Positions 8,644 to 16,660 of a stretch of 64,000 bases of DNA are shown here, one piece after another. Each line of letters starts with the position of its first letter. Position 1 is the stretch's first letter. The notes under the pieces were generated by a model, which saw only the letters and a list, made by a program, of their open reading frames with translations, did not search any database and was not told the DNA's origin. Position numbers and translations under genes: made by a program. Source of the stretch: Roseovarius sp. (lineage in GTDB: Bacteria > Pseudomonadota > Alphaproteobacteria > Rhodobacterales > Rhodobacteraceae); contig NZ_JAUCYU010000001.1 of the NCBI RefSeq assembly GCF_030373445.1, positions 62,001 through 126,000 of the forward strand, written 5' to 3'.

Positions 8644-9813
8644 ATGACTTTCGACGACCCCATCGACCGCCGTGGCACCAATGCCGCCAAGTGGGACCGG
8701 ATGGAGGCCTATTCCGGCGTCTCCCCCGAGGACGGCATCGCCATGTGGGTGGCCGACATGGATTTCCGGGCCGCCGACGTGCTGCAGGAGGCGGTGCAGG
8801 GCCTGCTGGAAAAGGCCAATTACGGCTATTTCGCTTCCGACGCCAAGGCCATCCAGGCCGCCGCATGGTGGATGAAGGAACGCCACGGCTGGGCCGTCGA
8901 CCCTGACTGGATGACCAGCACGCTGGGCCTCGGCCACGCCATCGCCCTGCTGCTGGAAACCTTCACCGATCCGGGCGACGAGGTGATCATCTTCACCCCC
9001 GTCTACCACGAGTTCACCAACAAGATCAAAAACGCCGGCCGGATGGTGCACGAGTCGCCGCTGGTCATCCGCGACGGCATCTACCACTTGGATCTCGACG
9101 CGCTCGAAGCCGGGCTGACGGGCAAGGAAAAAGCCGTCCTGATCTCCTCCCCCCACAACCCGGCGGGCCGCATCTGGACGGCGGAAGAGCTGCAACAGCT
9201 CGCCGCCTTCTGCGAGCGGCACGACCTGCTGATGATCTCCGACGAGATCCACCACGATCTCACCTTCCCCGGCAACAGCTACACCCCCTTCATGGTCGCC
9301 GCGCCCGACATGGCCCACCGCACCATCGTCCTCACCGCCGCGTCCAAGACCTTCAACATCGCCGGTGCGCGCAACGCCGCCGTGACCATCCCCGAGGCGG
9401 AAAAGCGCAAGCGCTTCCGCCACGCGCTGCTCGTCCACCAGACCCAGCCCAACCTGCTGGGCGTCGAACTCACCGCCGCCGCCTACACGCCGCGCGGCGC
9501 CGAATGGGTCGATGAACTGGTCCCCTACATCGCCGGCAATGCGCGGCTCTTCAACGACGGGGTCGACCAGATCCCCGGCGCCGTGCCGATGCCGATGCAA
9601 TCCACCTACCTCGCCTGGGTCGACTTCGCCAATACCGGCCTGTCGATGGAGGATGTGCTGCATCGCGTCCACGACGACGCCCGCCTCGTGCCTTCCGTCG
9701 GCGGCTTCGGCACGGGGGGCGAAACCTTCCTGCGCTTCAACATCGGCACCCAGCGCGCGCGCGTGGAAGAGGCCGTCTCGCGCCTGCAAGACGCCTTCTC
9801 CGACCTGCAATGA
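8644..9813 (+). CDS. PatB/MalY-type PLP-dependent aminotransferase or C-S lyase
   Basis: A 389-aa fold-type I PLP enzyme. IAMWVADMDF near the N-terminus, SPHNPAGRIW, the DEIHHDLTF aspartate motif and the PLP lysine in TAASKTFNIAG define the PatB/MalY subgroup, many of which are cystathionine beta-lyases. GGAGG stands a few bases before ATG 8644; an in-frame start 30 nt upstream looks spurious. The exact substrate is not determinable. Its stop overlaps the next start (ATGA). Confidence 0.9.
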   Translation: MTFDDPIDRRGTNAAKWDRMEAYSGVSPEDGIAMWVADMDFRAADVLQEAVQGLLEKANYGYFASDAKAIQAAAWWMKERHGWAVDPDWMTSTLGLGHAIALLLETFTDPGDEVIIFTPVYHEFTNKIKNAGRMVHESPLVIRDGIYHLDLDALEAGLTGKEKAVLISSPHNPAGRIWTAEELQQLAAFCERHDLLMISDEIHHDLTFPGNSYTPFMVAAPDMAHRTIVLTAASKTFNIAGARNAAVTIPEAEKRKRFRHALLVHQTQPNLLGVELTAAAYTPRGAEWVDELVPYIAGNARLFNDGVDQIPGAVPMPMQSTYLAWVDFANTGLSMEDVLHRVHDDARLVPSVGGFGTGGETFLRFNIGTQRARVEEAVSRLQDAFSDLQ

Positions 9814-10343
9814 TCCGCTGGGCGCTGCGGGCGGCGGCGCTGGCCGCTCTCGTCGCCGGCGGCGTCATCCTCTGGCAGCGCTTCGCCCCGCCACCGCCTG
9901 CACCACCCCTGCCGCCGCTCACCGAACAGATCGACCGGATCGAGATCGACAAGGGCCAGCGCCTGCTGACGGTCTTCAAGGGCGGCGAGGCGCTCCGAAC
10001 CTACCCCATCGGCCTCGGCCGCGACCCGGTCGGCGCCAAGACGCAACAGGGCGATGGCCGCACGCCCGAGGGCACCTTCCGCATCGACCGCCGCAACCCC
10101 AACAGCAAGTTCAACCTCTCCCTCGGCATCGACTACCCGCAGCCCGAACACATCGCCCGGGCCCGCGCCAACGGCGTCTCTCCCGGCGGTGATATCTTCA
10201 TCCACGGCCAGCCCAACGCCGTCAAAGGCCTTCGCACCCTGCCGGGCGACTGGACAGCCGGCTGCATCGCCGTCGCCGATAATGTCATAGAGGAACTCTG
10301 GCGCATCGCGCCCATCGGCACAGAGGTGGTGATCCGCCCCTGA
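9810..10343 (+). CDS. L,D-transpeptidase (YkuD domain) with N-terminal membrane anchor
   Basis: A 177-aa protein: an uncleaved signal or anchor helix at residues 5-22, a Pro-rich linker, then a YkuD domain. The catalytic block shows FIHGQ followed by WTAGCIAV, with the nucleophile Cys in the family HXX(14-17)[ST]HGCh-like arrangement, although here TAGC replaces SHGC, a common variant in this short subfamily. It probably acts in the periplasm on peptidoglycan stem peptides. Overlaps the preceding aminotransferase gene by 4 nt. Confidence 0.88.
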   Translation: MIRWALRAAALAALVAGGVILWQRFAPPPPAPPLPPLTEQIDRIEIDKGQRLLTVFKGGEALRTYPIGLGRDPVGAKTQQGDGRTPEGTFRIDRRNPNSKFNLSLGIDYPQPEHIARARANGVSPGGDIFIHGQPNAVKGLRTLPGDWTAGCIAVADNVIEELWRIAPIGTEVVIRP

Positions 10344-10352
10344 CCCTCGCGG

Positions 10353-10703
10353 TCAGCCCTTCCCGATCAGCGCAACCGGCGCGTTCTCCGGCTTCTCGAA
10401 ATCCACCGGCTGCTCGCCCGTCGCCTCGGTCATGCGCTTGTACTCGAACCGCATCCGGTCGCCGTCTTCCTCCGACGCCACGATCAGGCATTGCGACAAC
10501 AGCCGCTCGCCATCGTAAAGGTCGACCATCCCCCGAAGGTGATCGGCCACCGCCAGTTCCAGCGCGAACCCCTCGTTCCACGCCTCCAGCACGCGGAAGG
10601 TCTCCTCCCCCGCCTGCACCCGCAGCCGCTGGCTCTTCTTCAGCGCCCGCTTGCGGGCCTCGTCGAGCCCCTGCTGAACCTCCGGCGGCAGATAGGTTGT
10701 CAT
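10353..10703 (-). CDS. Conserved hypothetical protein
   Basis: A 116-aa soluble protein, MTTYLPPEVQQGLDEARKRA at the N-terminus, followed by a compact alpha/beta region (residues 30-90) with VQAGEETFRVLEAWNEGFAL. I see no catalytic motif, signal peptide or membrane helix. Proteins with this opening are widespread in Rhodobacteraceae. I chose ATG at 10703 rather than an in-frame start four codons earlier. It converges on the L,D-transpeptidase with only 9 nt between stops. Function unknown. Confidence 0.72.
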   Translation of the reverse strand: MTTYLPPEVQQGLDEARKRALKKSQRLRVQAGEETFRVLEAWNEGFALELAVADHLRGMVDLYDGERLLSQCLIVASEEDGDRMRFEYKRMTEATGEQPVDFEKPENAPVALIGKG

Positions 10704-10793
10704 GATGCACCCCAACGCAAAATTACCGAGTCACCATGTAAAACGTAAGCGCCGATTCTCAAAAGATATTTCGGCCCTCTCCGGGATTCTTCA
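10704..10793. other. A/T-rich intergenic gap
   Basis: Ninety bases of lower G+C between the start of the 116-aa gene and the end of cobM. The only coding signals are chance reading frames. It likely holds the promoter of the 116-aa gene and the 3' end of the cob transcript, but no convincing promoter hexamer pair or stem-loop was identified. Confidence 0.4.
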
Positions 10794-11561
10794 TCAAACT
10801 GTCGCTTTCGGGCGCAGCACATGCGGGATCGCCGGGTCGTACAACGCGCTGTCGGTAAAGTCCGATATCTCCCCCAGGACCGGCCCCACGAGGATCAGCG
10901 CCGTGCGCGTGATCTTCTCGTCCCGCACCTTCAGCCGGATATCCGACAGCGTCCCGCGAATGAACATCTGGTCGGGCCAGCCCACGCGATAGGCCACCAC
11001 CACCGGGCAGTCGGCCCCGTAATAGGGCACCAGCACCCGCTCGATCTCCCGCAGCGCCCGAACGCCCAGATGGATTGCCAAGGTCGTCCGCGTCCGCGCG
11101 AAATTCTCCAGCGTCTCGCCCTCGGGCATCGACGTCGATTTCATGCTCACCCGCGTCAGTACGATCGACTGCCCCACTTCCGGCACCGTCAATTCCTGCC
11201 CCAGCGCGGCCGCCGCCGCCGCATAGGCCGGCACCCCCGGAATGATCTGGTAATCGATCCCGTCTTTCCGTAACCGCCTGATCTGCTCGGCAATCGCCCC
11301 GTAAAGCGACGGATCGCCCGAATGCACCCGCGCCACGTCCTCGCCCCGCTGATGCGCCGCCACGATCTCGGCATGGGTGTCGTCCAGCGTCATCGGCGCG
11401 GTATCCATCACCCGCGCCCCCTCCGGCGCACAGGCCACCACCTCCGCCGGCACCAGGCTGCCTGCATAAAGGCACACCGGGCATTCCCCGATCACCCGCT
11501 CCGCCTTCTTGGTCAGAAGCTCCGGGTCGCCCGGCCCGGCCCCGATGAAATAAACCGTCAT
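10794..11561 (-). CDS. cobM: Precorrin-4 C(11)-methyltransferase
   Basis: SAM-dependent corrin-ring methylase of the aerobic B12 pathway. It has 255 aa. The tetrapyrrole methylase fold is shown by VYFIGAGPGDPELLTKKA at the start, ARVHSGDPSLYGAI (SAM loop) and IIPGVPAYAAAAAALGQELTVPE, which is characteristic of CobM/CbiF. ATG 11561 overlaps the stop of the upstream DUF6882-like gene. It is the last recognised gene of the cobalamin operon. Confidence 0.96.
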   Translation of the reverse strand: MTVYFIGAGPGDPELLTKKAERVIGECPVCLYAGSLVPAEVVACAPEGARVMDTAPMTLDDTHAEIVAAHQRGEDVARVHSGDPSLYGAIAEQIRRLRKDGIDYQIIPGVPAYAAAAAALGQELTVPEVGQSIVLTRVSMKSTSMPEGETLENFARTRTTLAIHLGVRALREIERVLVPYYGADCPVVVAYRVGWPDQMFIRGTLSDIRLKVRDEKITRTALILVGPVLGEISDFTDSALYDPAIPHVLRPKATV

Positions 11562-12088
11562 TGTCCCAGAAGCCCCTTCAACTGATCGTTCAGATAGTAA
11601 CAGATGCACACCTTGCCGCCGCCGCCATGCTCGCCCATGAACACCCCGTCCGCGTCCGAGACATAGGCGCAGATCGCCATGTAATCCTTCAGCCGCTCTT
11701 CCTCCGTCGGCCCGCCCCGCGTCAGCAATTCCTCGATCTGTTGCCGCTCGCCCAGCTGCTGCACCGCCCACGCCGCCTGCTGCATCGGCTCGACGACATC
11801 CGGATGCCCCCAGCCCCACATGAAGCTGCCATCGTCCGAATACGTCCCGATCACCTGCGCATCCGCCGCCACCTCCGGCGCATCGCCGAAGCTCCAGACA
11901 ATCCGCCCCTTCTTCTGGTTCACCCGGAAATCACTGGCCTCGTCCAGCCGCTTCGCAAACTCCGATCCGGCCATCCGCGTCTCCAGGAAGAACCGTGCAT
12001 TCACCGCCATCTGCCTGAACGTCTCGGGCAATTGCGTCGCCCCGGCATCCGACATGCGCCCGGCAAATTCCAGCAATATCCCGTTCAT
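11558..12088 (-). CDS. Unknown protein (DUF6882-like) inside the cobalamin operon
   Basis: A 176-aa soluble protein. The aromatic motif SFMWGWGHPDVVEPMQQAAWAVQQLG near residues 88-113 resembles the DUF6882 family, whose function is unknown. It has no signal peptide, membrane helix or SAM motif, and a Gly-rich segment (GEHGGGGKVCICYYLND) near the C-terminus. The gene overlaps cobM by 4 nt and the cbiG-cobJ fusion by 4 nt, so it is translationally coupled to corrin-ring enzymes. A role in cobalamin synthesis is an inference from position only. Confidence 0.8.
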   Translation of the reverse strand: MNGILLEFAGRMSDAGATQLPETFRQMAVNARFFLETRMAGSEFAKRLDEASDFRVNQKKGRIVWSFGDAPEVAADAQVIGTYSDDGSFMWGWGHPDVVEPMQQAAWAVQQLGERQQIEELLTRGGPTEEERLKDYMAICAYVSDADGVFMGEHGGGGKVCICYYLNDQLKGLLGQ

Positions 12089-13893
12089 CCCGTGCCCTCC
12101 TTCTTCGCCAGGTCGCCGTCGATCTTCCGCGCATAGCCCCGCGGCGTGAACATCCTCGGCCCCTCGCCCAATTGCGCCAGCCGCGAATTGCTCGACCCCA
12201 CCAGCACCACGGTCAGCATATCCACCTCGTCGACCTCAAGCTCGTCGAGCCGCCGATAGCGCACATGCTCCTCCGGCCGCCCCAGCGAGGTGGCCAGCAT
12301 CACCGGCGTCTCCCCGGGCCGATGCTCGAGCAGGATATCCCTTGCCTCCGCCAGCAATGTCCGCCGTGTCTTGCTCACCGGGTTGTAGAAGGCGATCACG
12401 AAATCCCCCTCCGCCGCCGCGTGCAGCCTGCGAATGATGTCATCGCGCGGCGTGAGCAGATCGCTCAGGGAAATCGTGCAGAAATCATGCCCCAGCGGCG
12501 CCCCGGCCCGGGCCGCCGCCCCCTGCAACGCACTCACGCCGGGTGAGCACACCACCTCCACCCGCCGCGCCGCATCGCTCACACCCTGCGCGGCCGCGTC
12601 CCGATCCAGCAGCTCGAACACCAGCGCCCCCATCGCGTAAATCCCGGCATCGCCCGAGCAGACCAGCGCCACGTTCTTTCCCTGCCCCGCTTGTTCCAGA
12701 GCATAGCGGCACCGCGCCTCTTCCCCGCCCAGCGGGAAATCCGACCGCGCCTTGCCCGCCGCCAGCGGCCCCAGCAGGTCGATATACAACCCATAGCCCA
12801 CCAGTTCATCCGCCTCGGCAATCAACTTGGAAACCTCCGGCGTCCGCCACGTCGCCTGCCCCGGCCCGATTCCCACGACCGACAGCCGCCCGCGCGCCCG
12901 CCCCGGTATCTCGGTCAGCGGCGCATCACACCGCCCCACCGCACAGGTCGCATTCGCCGTCTTCCGCTTCTCGACCACCAGCGCCCCGCCACAGGCCAGC
13001 GCCGCCCCTTCGGAAACGCCATGACAGCCCACCTCGGCAAACACCACCTCCGACGGATTGGCCAGCTTCTGCGTCTCCGCCTCCAGCTCCGCCGCCGTGA
13101 ACAACCGGAGCGGCACACCCAACCGCCGCGCCACCTCGTTCATCGCCGGCTCATCGGCCTTCAGGTCGATCGTCGCCACGCAGGCCACCGCCCCCGGCGC
13201 GATCCCGCCCTCCGCCAACGTCTGTTGTACAAGCCCCCAAAGCTCCTTCGGATCGGCATTCCGCGCACAGCCCACGCCCACGACATGCCGCTGCGGATGA
13301 TAAACCAGCCGCCGCTCGCTCCCCTCGACAGGCGCCTCGCTGACAACAAGCTCCACCGCGCCGCCGGTATCCTCGACGCCAAAGATGTTCTCACCGACAA
13401 CAGACACACCCTCGCCCGACAACATCGCCGCCATTGCCGCCTTCGCATCGCCCGGATTGGCCAGCCGATACCCCTCGGGCGGCGCATCCAGCGCCACGCC
13501 CATCGCCACGTCCCCCGCCGTCGTCACCGCCGCGATACCGCCAAGCCCCTCGGCAATCTCCGCCGCCAGCCGGTTCGCCCCCCGGTGCCCACCCAACAGC
13601 GGCACCACGACACCCCCGTCATCCGACACGGAAACCACCGGCGGCTCCGCCCGCTTGTCCGACAACATCGGCGCCACCGCCCGGATCAGGATGCCACTGG
13701 CGCAAACCCCAACAACCGGCACCCCCGCGGCAAACAGATCCCGCGCATGATCCAGCGCATTGCCGAAAAACGCATCCGCCTTGCCAACACGCCCTTCGCG
13801 CCCATGCACCTGCGCGCCCAACAGCGCGGCCACCTTGTGCGCCACGTCCTCGCCCGACCGGCTCAGCGCCAGAACTACCGGTGTCACAGCCAT
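12085..13893 (-). CDS. cobJ: CbiG-CobJ fusion: cobalt-precorrin-type hydrolase domain plus precorrin-3B C(17)-methyltransferase
   Basis: A 602-aa two-part protein. Residues 1 to about 345 form a CbiG-type region: an N-terminal domain with ISGVCASGILIRAVAP-like sequence (VVGVCASGILIRAVAP), GGHRGANRLA, and the CobE-like C-terminal subdomain starting HVVGVGCARNADPKEL. Residues from about 355 form the CobJ methylase with LSVVGIGPGQATWRTPE, VALVCSGDAGIYAMG and VVCSPGVSALQGAAARAGAPLGHDFC. I chose ATG 13893; an in-frame start 24 codons upstream overlaps cobI more deeply. CbiG normally opens the delta-lactone in the anaerobic pathway; the fusion is found in several alphaproteobacterial aerobic-type clusters. 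Confidence 0.93.
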   Translation of the reverse strand: MAVTPVVLALSRSGEDVAHKVAALLGAQVHGREGRVGKADAFFGNALDHARDLFAAGVPVVGVCASGILIRAVAPMLSDKRAEPPVVSVSDDGGVVVPLLGGHRGANRLAAEIAEGLGGIAAVTTAGDVAMGVALDAPPEGYRLANPGDAKAAMAAMLSGEGVSVVGENIFGVEDTGGAVELVVSEAPVEGSERRLVYHPQRHVVGVGCARNADPKELWGLVQQTLAEGGIAPGAVACVATIDLKADEPAMNEVARRLGVPLRLFTAAELEAETQKLANPSEVVFAEVGCHGVSEGAALACGGALVVEKRKTANATCAVGRCDAPLTEIPGRARGRLSVVGIGPGQATWRTPEVSKLIAEADELVGYGLYIDLLGPLAAGKARSDFPLGGEEARCRYALEQAGQGKNVALVCSGDAGIYAMGALVFELLDRDAAAQGVSDAARRVEVVCSPGVSALQGAAARAGAPLGHDFCTISLSDLLTPRDDIIRRLHAAAEGDFVIAFYNPVSKTRRTLLAEARDILLEHRPGETPVMLATSLGRPEEHVRYRRLDELEVDEVDMLTVVLVGSSNSRLAQLGEGPRMFTPRGYARKIDGDLAKKEGTG

Positions 13894-14585
13894 GGATCGG
13901 CCCCTTTCGTCAGCAAAATCATCGAGAAATACGGCGCCTTCTCCGGCGCCTCCGCCAAGGGGCAAACCACCTCGCCCGGCAGGCTCGCGCGCTCCACGTA
14001 AACCGCCTGCCCGCCAAACCCGAGGCTCTCGATCACCCCCCGGATCTTCGGCAAATGCCGCCCCACCTTCATGATCACGACGCTCTCCGCGCCCTCGATC
14101 CGCGCCCTGAGCTCATCCTCGGGCAAGGGCCCCGGCAACACCGTCACCCGCTCGTTCCGTGCCGCCAGCGGCATACCCGCCCTTGCGGCACAGGCAGTGA
14201 TCGACGTCACCCCCGGCACCACCTCCACCTCGAACCGCCCCGACAAGCGCGCGAACAGGTACATGAACGAGCCGTAAAAGAACGGGTCCCCCTCGCAGAG
14301 GCAAACCACGTCCTCCCCCGCCTCCAGCACAGCGGCAATCTCCCCGGCCCCGACATCATAGGCCGCCTGCGCCGGCCCGCGCTCGGTGGTCATCGGCACA
14401 TCCATCACGATCTCCCGCACCCCGGGCGAAATCGCCCCCGCCGCGATCGACCGCGCAAAACTCTCCGCCCCCGCCAGCGCCGGATAAGCCACCACCTTGG
14501 CCCCCGAAATCAACCGATGCGCCCGCAAGGTCATCAACTCCGGATCCCCCGGCCCCAGCCCGACCCCGTACAAAACGCCGCTCAA
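13884..14585 (-). CDS. cobI: Precorrin-2 C(20)-methyltransferase
   Basis: SAM-dependent methylase adding the C20 methyl in corrin synthesis; 233 aa. VLYGVGLGPGDPELMTLRA opens the domain, CLCEGDPFFYGSFMYLF is the SAM loop typical of CobI, and VVPGVTSITACAARAGMPLA follows. TTG at 14585 gives the family-typical N-terminus LSGVLYGVGLG; upstream codons come from the intergenic repeat at 14602-14635. The 3' end overlaps the cbiG-cobJ start by 10 nt. Confidence 0.95.
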   Translation of the reverse strand: MSGVLYGVGLGPGDPELMTLRAHRLISGAKVVAYPALAGAESFARSIAAGAISPGVREIVMDVPMTTERGPAQAAYDVGAGEIAAVLEAGEDVVCLCEGDPFFYGSFMYLFARLSGRFEVEVVPGVTSITACAARAGMPLAARNERVTVLPGPLPEDELRARIEGAESVVIMKVGRHLPKIRGVIESLGFGGQAVYVERASLPGEVVCPLAEAPEKAPYFSMILLTKGADPWL

Positions 14586-14601
14586 GAGACACGCCCCCAA
14601 G

Positions 14602-14635
14602 CTTCTTCTGGCCCCAAATATCCCCGCCGGAGGCA
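14602..14635. repeat. Intergenic repeat, CTTCTTCTGGCC type, copy 1
   Basis: The segment begins CTTCTTCTGGCC and continues through AAATATCCCCGCCGGAGG. A diverged copy starts at 19487. Such elements recur between genes in Rhodobacteraceae genomes; here it separates cobI from cobL. Confidence 0.5.
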
Positions 14636-14682
14636 TCCCGCACTCTCGCCAATCGCCATCATTGGAAGAAAACGCGCAAACA

Positions 14683-15885
14683 TCACCGCTTCACCAGGCT
14701 CCACTGCGTCACCGGCATCAACGGCCGCCATCCGGTCAGCCGCCCCACGGGCTCCGCCCTTGCCACGCTAATCTTCACCAGCTCCCCGCCAAACTCCTTG
14801 TGCAGCTCCAAAAGCAACGCCTCGCTCTCCAGCGTCACCGCGTTGCACACCAACCGCCCCAAGGGCCGCAACGCCGCCCAGGCCGCCTCGAACACCTCGC
14901 GGCTCAAGCCCCCGCCGATGAACACCGCATCCGGCGCCTCCAGCCCCTCCAGCGCCTCCGGGACCCGGCCGTCGATCAACTCGAGCTTCGGCACCCCCAG
15001 CGCCAGCGCATTCGCCGCCGCCATCGCCCGCCGGTCCGCCCTCGGCTCGATGCCGACAGCGCGCGCATACCTCGCCCCGCGCATCCACTCCACGGCGACA
15101 GACCCGCAGCCGGTCCCGATATCCCACAACAGCGCCCCCCGCATCGGCATCAGCTTCGACAGCGTCACCGACCGCACCTCCTGCTTGGTCATCGTCCCGT
15201 CATGCTCGAAGAGCGAGTCCGCCAGCCCCGGCACCCGCGGCAACAGCGCCGCGTCGGGCGCCGCCACGCAGTCCACCGCCAGCGTGTTGAAGGCCGGCAC
15301 CTCATGCGCCCAGCTCTCCGCCACCCCGTCGAACCGCTTCTCGTCCTGCCCGCCCATCGCGGCCAGCACCGTCATCCGCGACTTCCCGAACCCCCGTTCG
15401 GTCAGGAACGCGGCAATCTTCGCCGGCGTCTCCGCCCCCGTGGTCAGGATCAGCAACCTCGCCTGCGGCTGGATGAACGCGATCATCTGCTCCACGGGCC
15501 GTCCATGCACCGTCAGCGTCTCCACATCCGCGACACTCCACCCCATCCGGGCCGAGGCCAGCTGAAACGCCGAGACCTGCGGATGATAGGTGATCTCCGC
15601 CGGGTCGATCGCCCGCCCGATCCGCGCGCCGACCGAGAACCACAGCGGATCGCCCGTCGCCAGCACCACCACCCGCCGCCCCTTGAAGGACATCAGCAGA
15701 TCGATCAGCGCATCGAACGGGCTCGGCCAGGCCACCCGCTCCGCCGTCACCGCCTCCGACAGCCTGTGATGCCGGTCGCCCCCGACGATCACCTCCGCCG
15801 CCTCGACAACCGCCCGCGTCGCCGGAAGCAACCCGTCCATTCCGTCCTCGCCGATCCCGACGATATGCAGCCACGGCTCCGCCAT
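14683..15885 (-). CDS. cobL: Precorrin-6Y C(5,15)-methyltransferase (decarboxylating), CbiE-CbiT fusion
   Basis: Bifunctional corrin methylase, 400 aa. The N-terminal CbiE half opens LHIVGIGEDGMDGL and has VVVLATGDPLWFSVGARIGR. The C-terminal CbiT half has the decarboxylating methylase motif LLWDIGTGCGSVAVEWMR followed by AVGIEPRADR and AVFIGGG. ATG 15885 gives the usual N-terminus. It methylates precorrin-6Y at C5 and C15 and decarboxylates the acetate at C12. Lies between cobH and cobI. Confidence 0.96.
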   Translation of the reverse strand: MAEPWLHIVGIGEDGMDGLLPATRAVVEAAEVIVGGDRHHRLSEAVTAERVAWPSPFDALIDLLMSFKGRRVVVLATGDPLWFSVGARIGRAIDPAEITYHPQVSAFQLASARMGWSVADVETLTVHGRPVEQMIAFIQPQARLLILTTGAETPAKIAAFLTERGFGKSRMTVLAAMGGQDEKRFDGVAESWAHEVPAFNTLAVDCVAAPDAALLPRVPGLADSLFEHDGTMTKQEVRSVTLSKLMPMRGALLWDIGTGCGSVAVEWMRGARYARAVGIEPRADRRAMAAANALALGVPKLELIDGRVPEALEGLEAPDAVFIGGGLSREVFEAAWAALRPLGRLVCNAVTLESEALLLELHKEFGGELVKISVARAEPVGRLTGWRPLMPVTQWSLVKR

Positions 15886-15910
15886 GCTCACTCTCCCAAT
15901 TCCACCGCGA

Positions 15911-15937
15911 GGCGCGCCTGCAAGGGCGCGACGAGCA
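15911..15937. repeat. Dispersed 27-bp intergenic repeat, copy 1
   Basis: AGGCGCGCCTGCAA followed by GGGCGCGACGAGC. Nearly the same sequence stands at 59551-59577 (AAGGCGTGACGAGC variant), also in a roughly 60-nt gap next to a minus-strand biosynthetic gene. Function unknown. Confidence 0.6.
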
Positions 15938-15946
15938 GCGCCGCCA

Positions 15947-16585
15947 TCACGCGCGCCCCTCCGGTATCCCCGCCGCCAGCGCATTCACCGCCGCCGAGGC
16001 CATCGCCGACCCGCCACGCCGCCCGCGCAACGCCACGAATTCACACCCCCGCGGATTGCCCGCCAGCTCCGCCTTCGACTCCGCGGCACCCACGAACCCC
16101 ACCGGAAACCCGAGGATCACCGCCGGCTTCGGCGCCCCCTCGTCGATCAGCTCCAGCAGATGAAACAACGCCGTCGGCGCATTCCCGATGGCCACCACGG
16201 CGCCCTCGAGCCGCTCGGCCCACAGCTCCACTGCCGCCGCCGAGCGCGTATTCCCGATCCCCGCCGCGATCCCTGGCACTTTCGGATCGTTCAGCGTCAC
16301 GATCACCTCGTTGTCGCGCGGCAGATACCGCCGGATGATCCCCGCCCCCACCATCTCGCAATCGCAGAGCACCGGCGCACCGGCCTGCAACGCCGCCTGC
16401 CCCGCCTCGTAGGCGCCCTCCGAAAACGCCAGCCGGTCCGCCACCTCGACCATGCCGCAGGCATGGATCAGACGGATCGCGAGCGCCTCCATCCCCGGCC
16501 CGAACCGGTCCAGCCGCGCCTCCTTGCGGACGGTCGCGAAGCTCTCGGCATAAATCGCCTGCGGGTTCTTCTCGTAAGGGCGCAC
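15947..16585 (-). CDS. cobH: Precorrin-8X methylmutase
   Basis: Moves the C11 methyl to C12 to give hydrogenobyrinate. It has 212 aa from GTG 16585, which matches the family N-terminus (RPYEKNPQAIYAESFATVR); a TTG 45 nt upstream is also open. Active-site region IRLIHACGMVE with the catalytic His, then LCDCEMVGAGI, IGNAPTALFHLLEL and GFPVGFVGAAESKAEL are all present. Part of the minus-strand cob operon. Confidence 0.95.
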   Translation of the reverse strand: MRPYEKNPQAIYAESFATVRKEARLDRFGPGMEALAIRLIHACGMVEVADRLAFSEGAYEAGQAALQAGAPVLCDCEMVGAGIIRRYLPRDNEVIVTLNDPKVPGIAAGIGNTRSAAAVELWAERLEGAVVAIGNAPTALFHLLELIDEGAPKPAVILGFPVGFVGAAESKAELAGNPRGCEFVALRGRRGGSAMASAAVNALAAGIPEGRA

Positions 16586-16660
16586 TGGTCTGGCCTCGGC
16601 TCTCTGGAACGCCGGACACCGCTCCGGCAACGCATCTCTCGAACGAACGACCCGCCCGCC

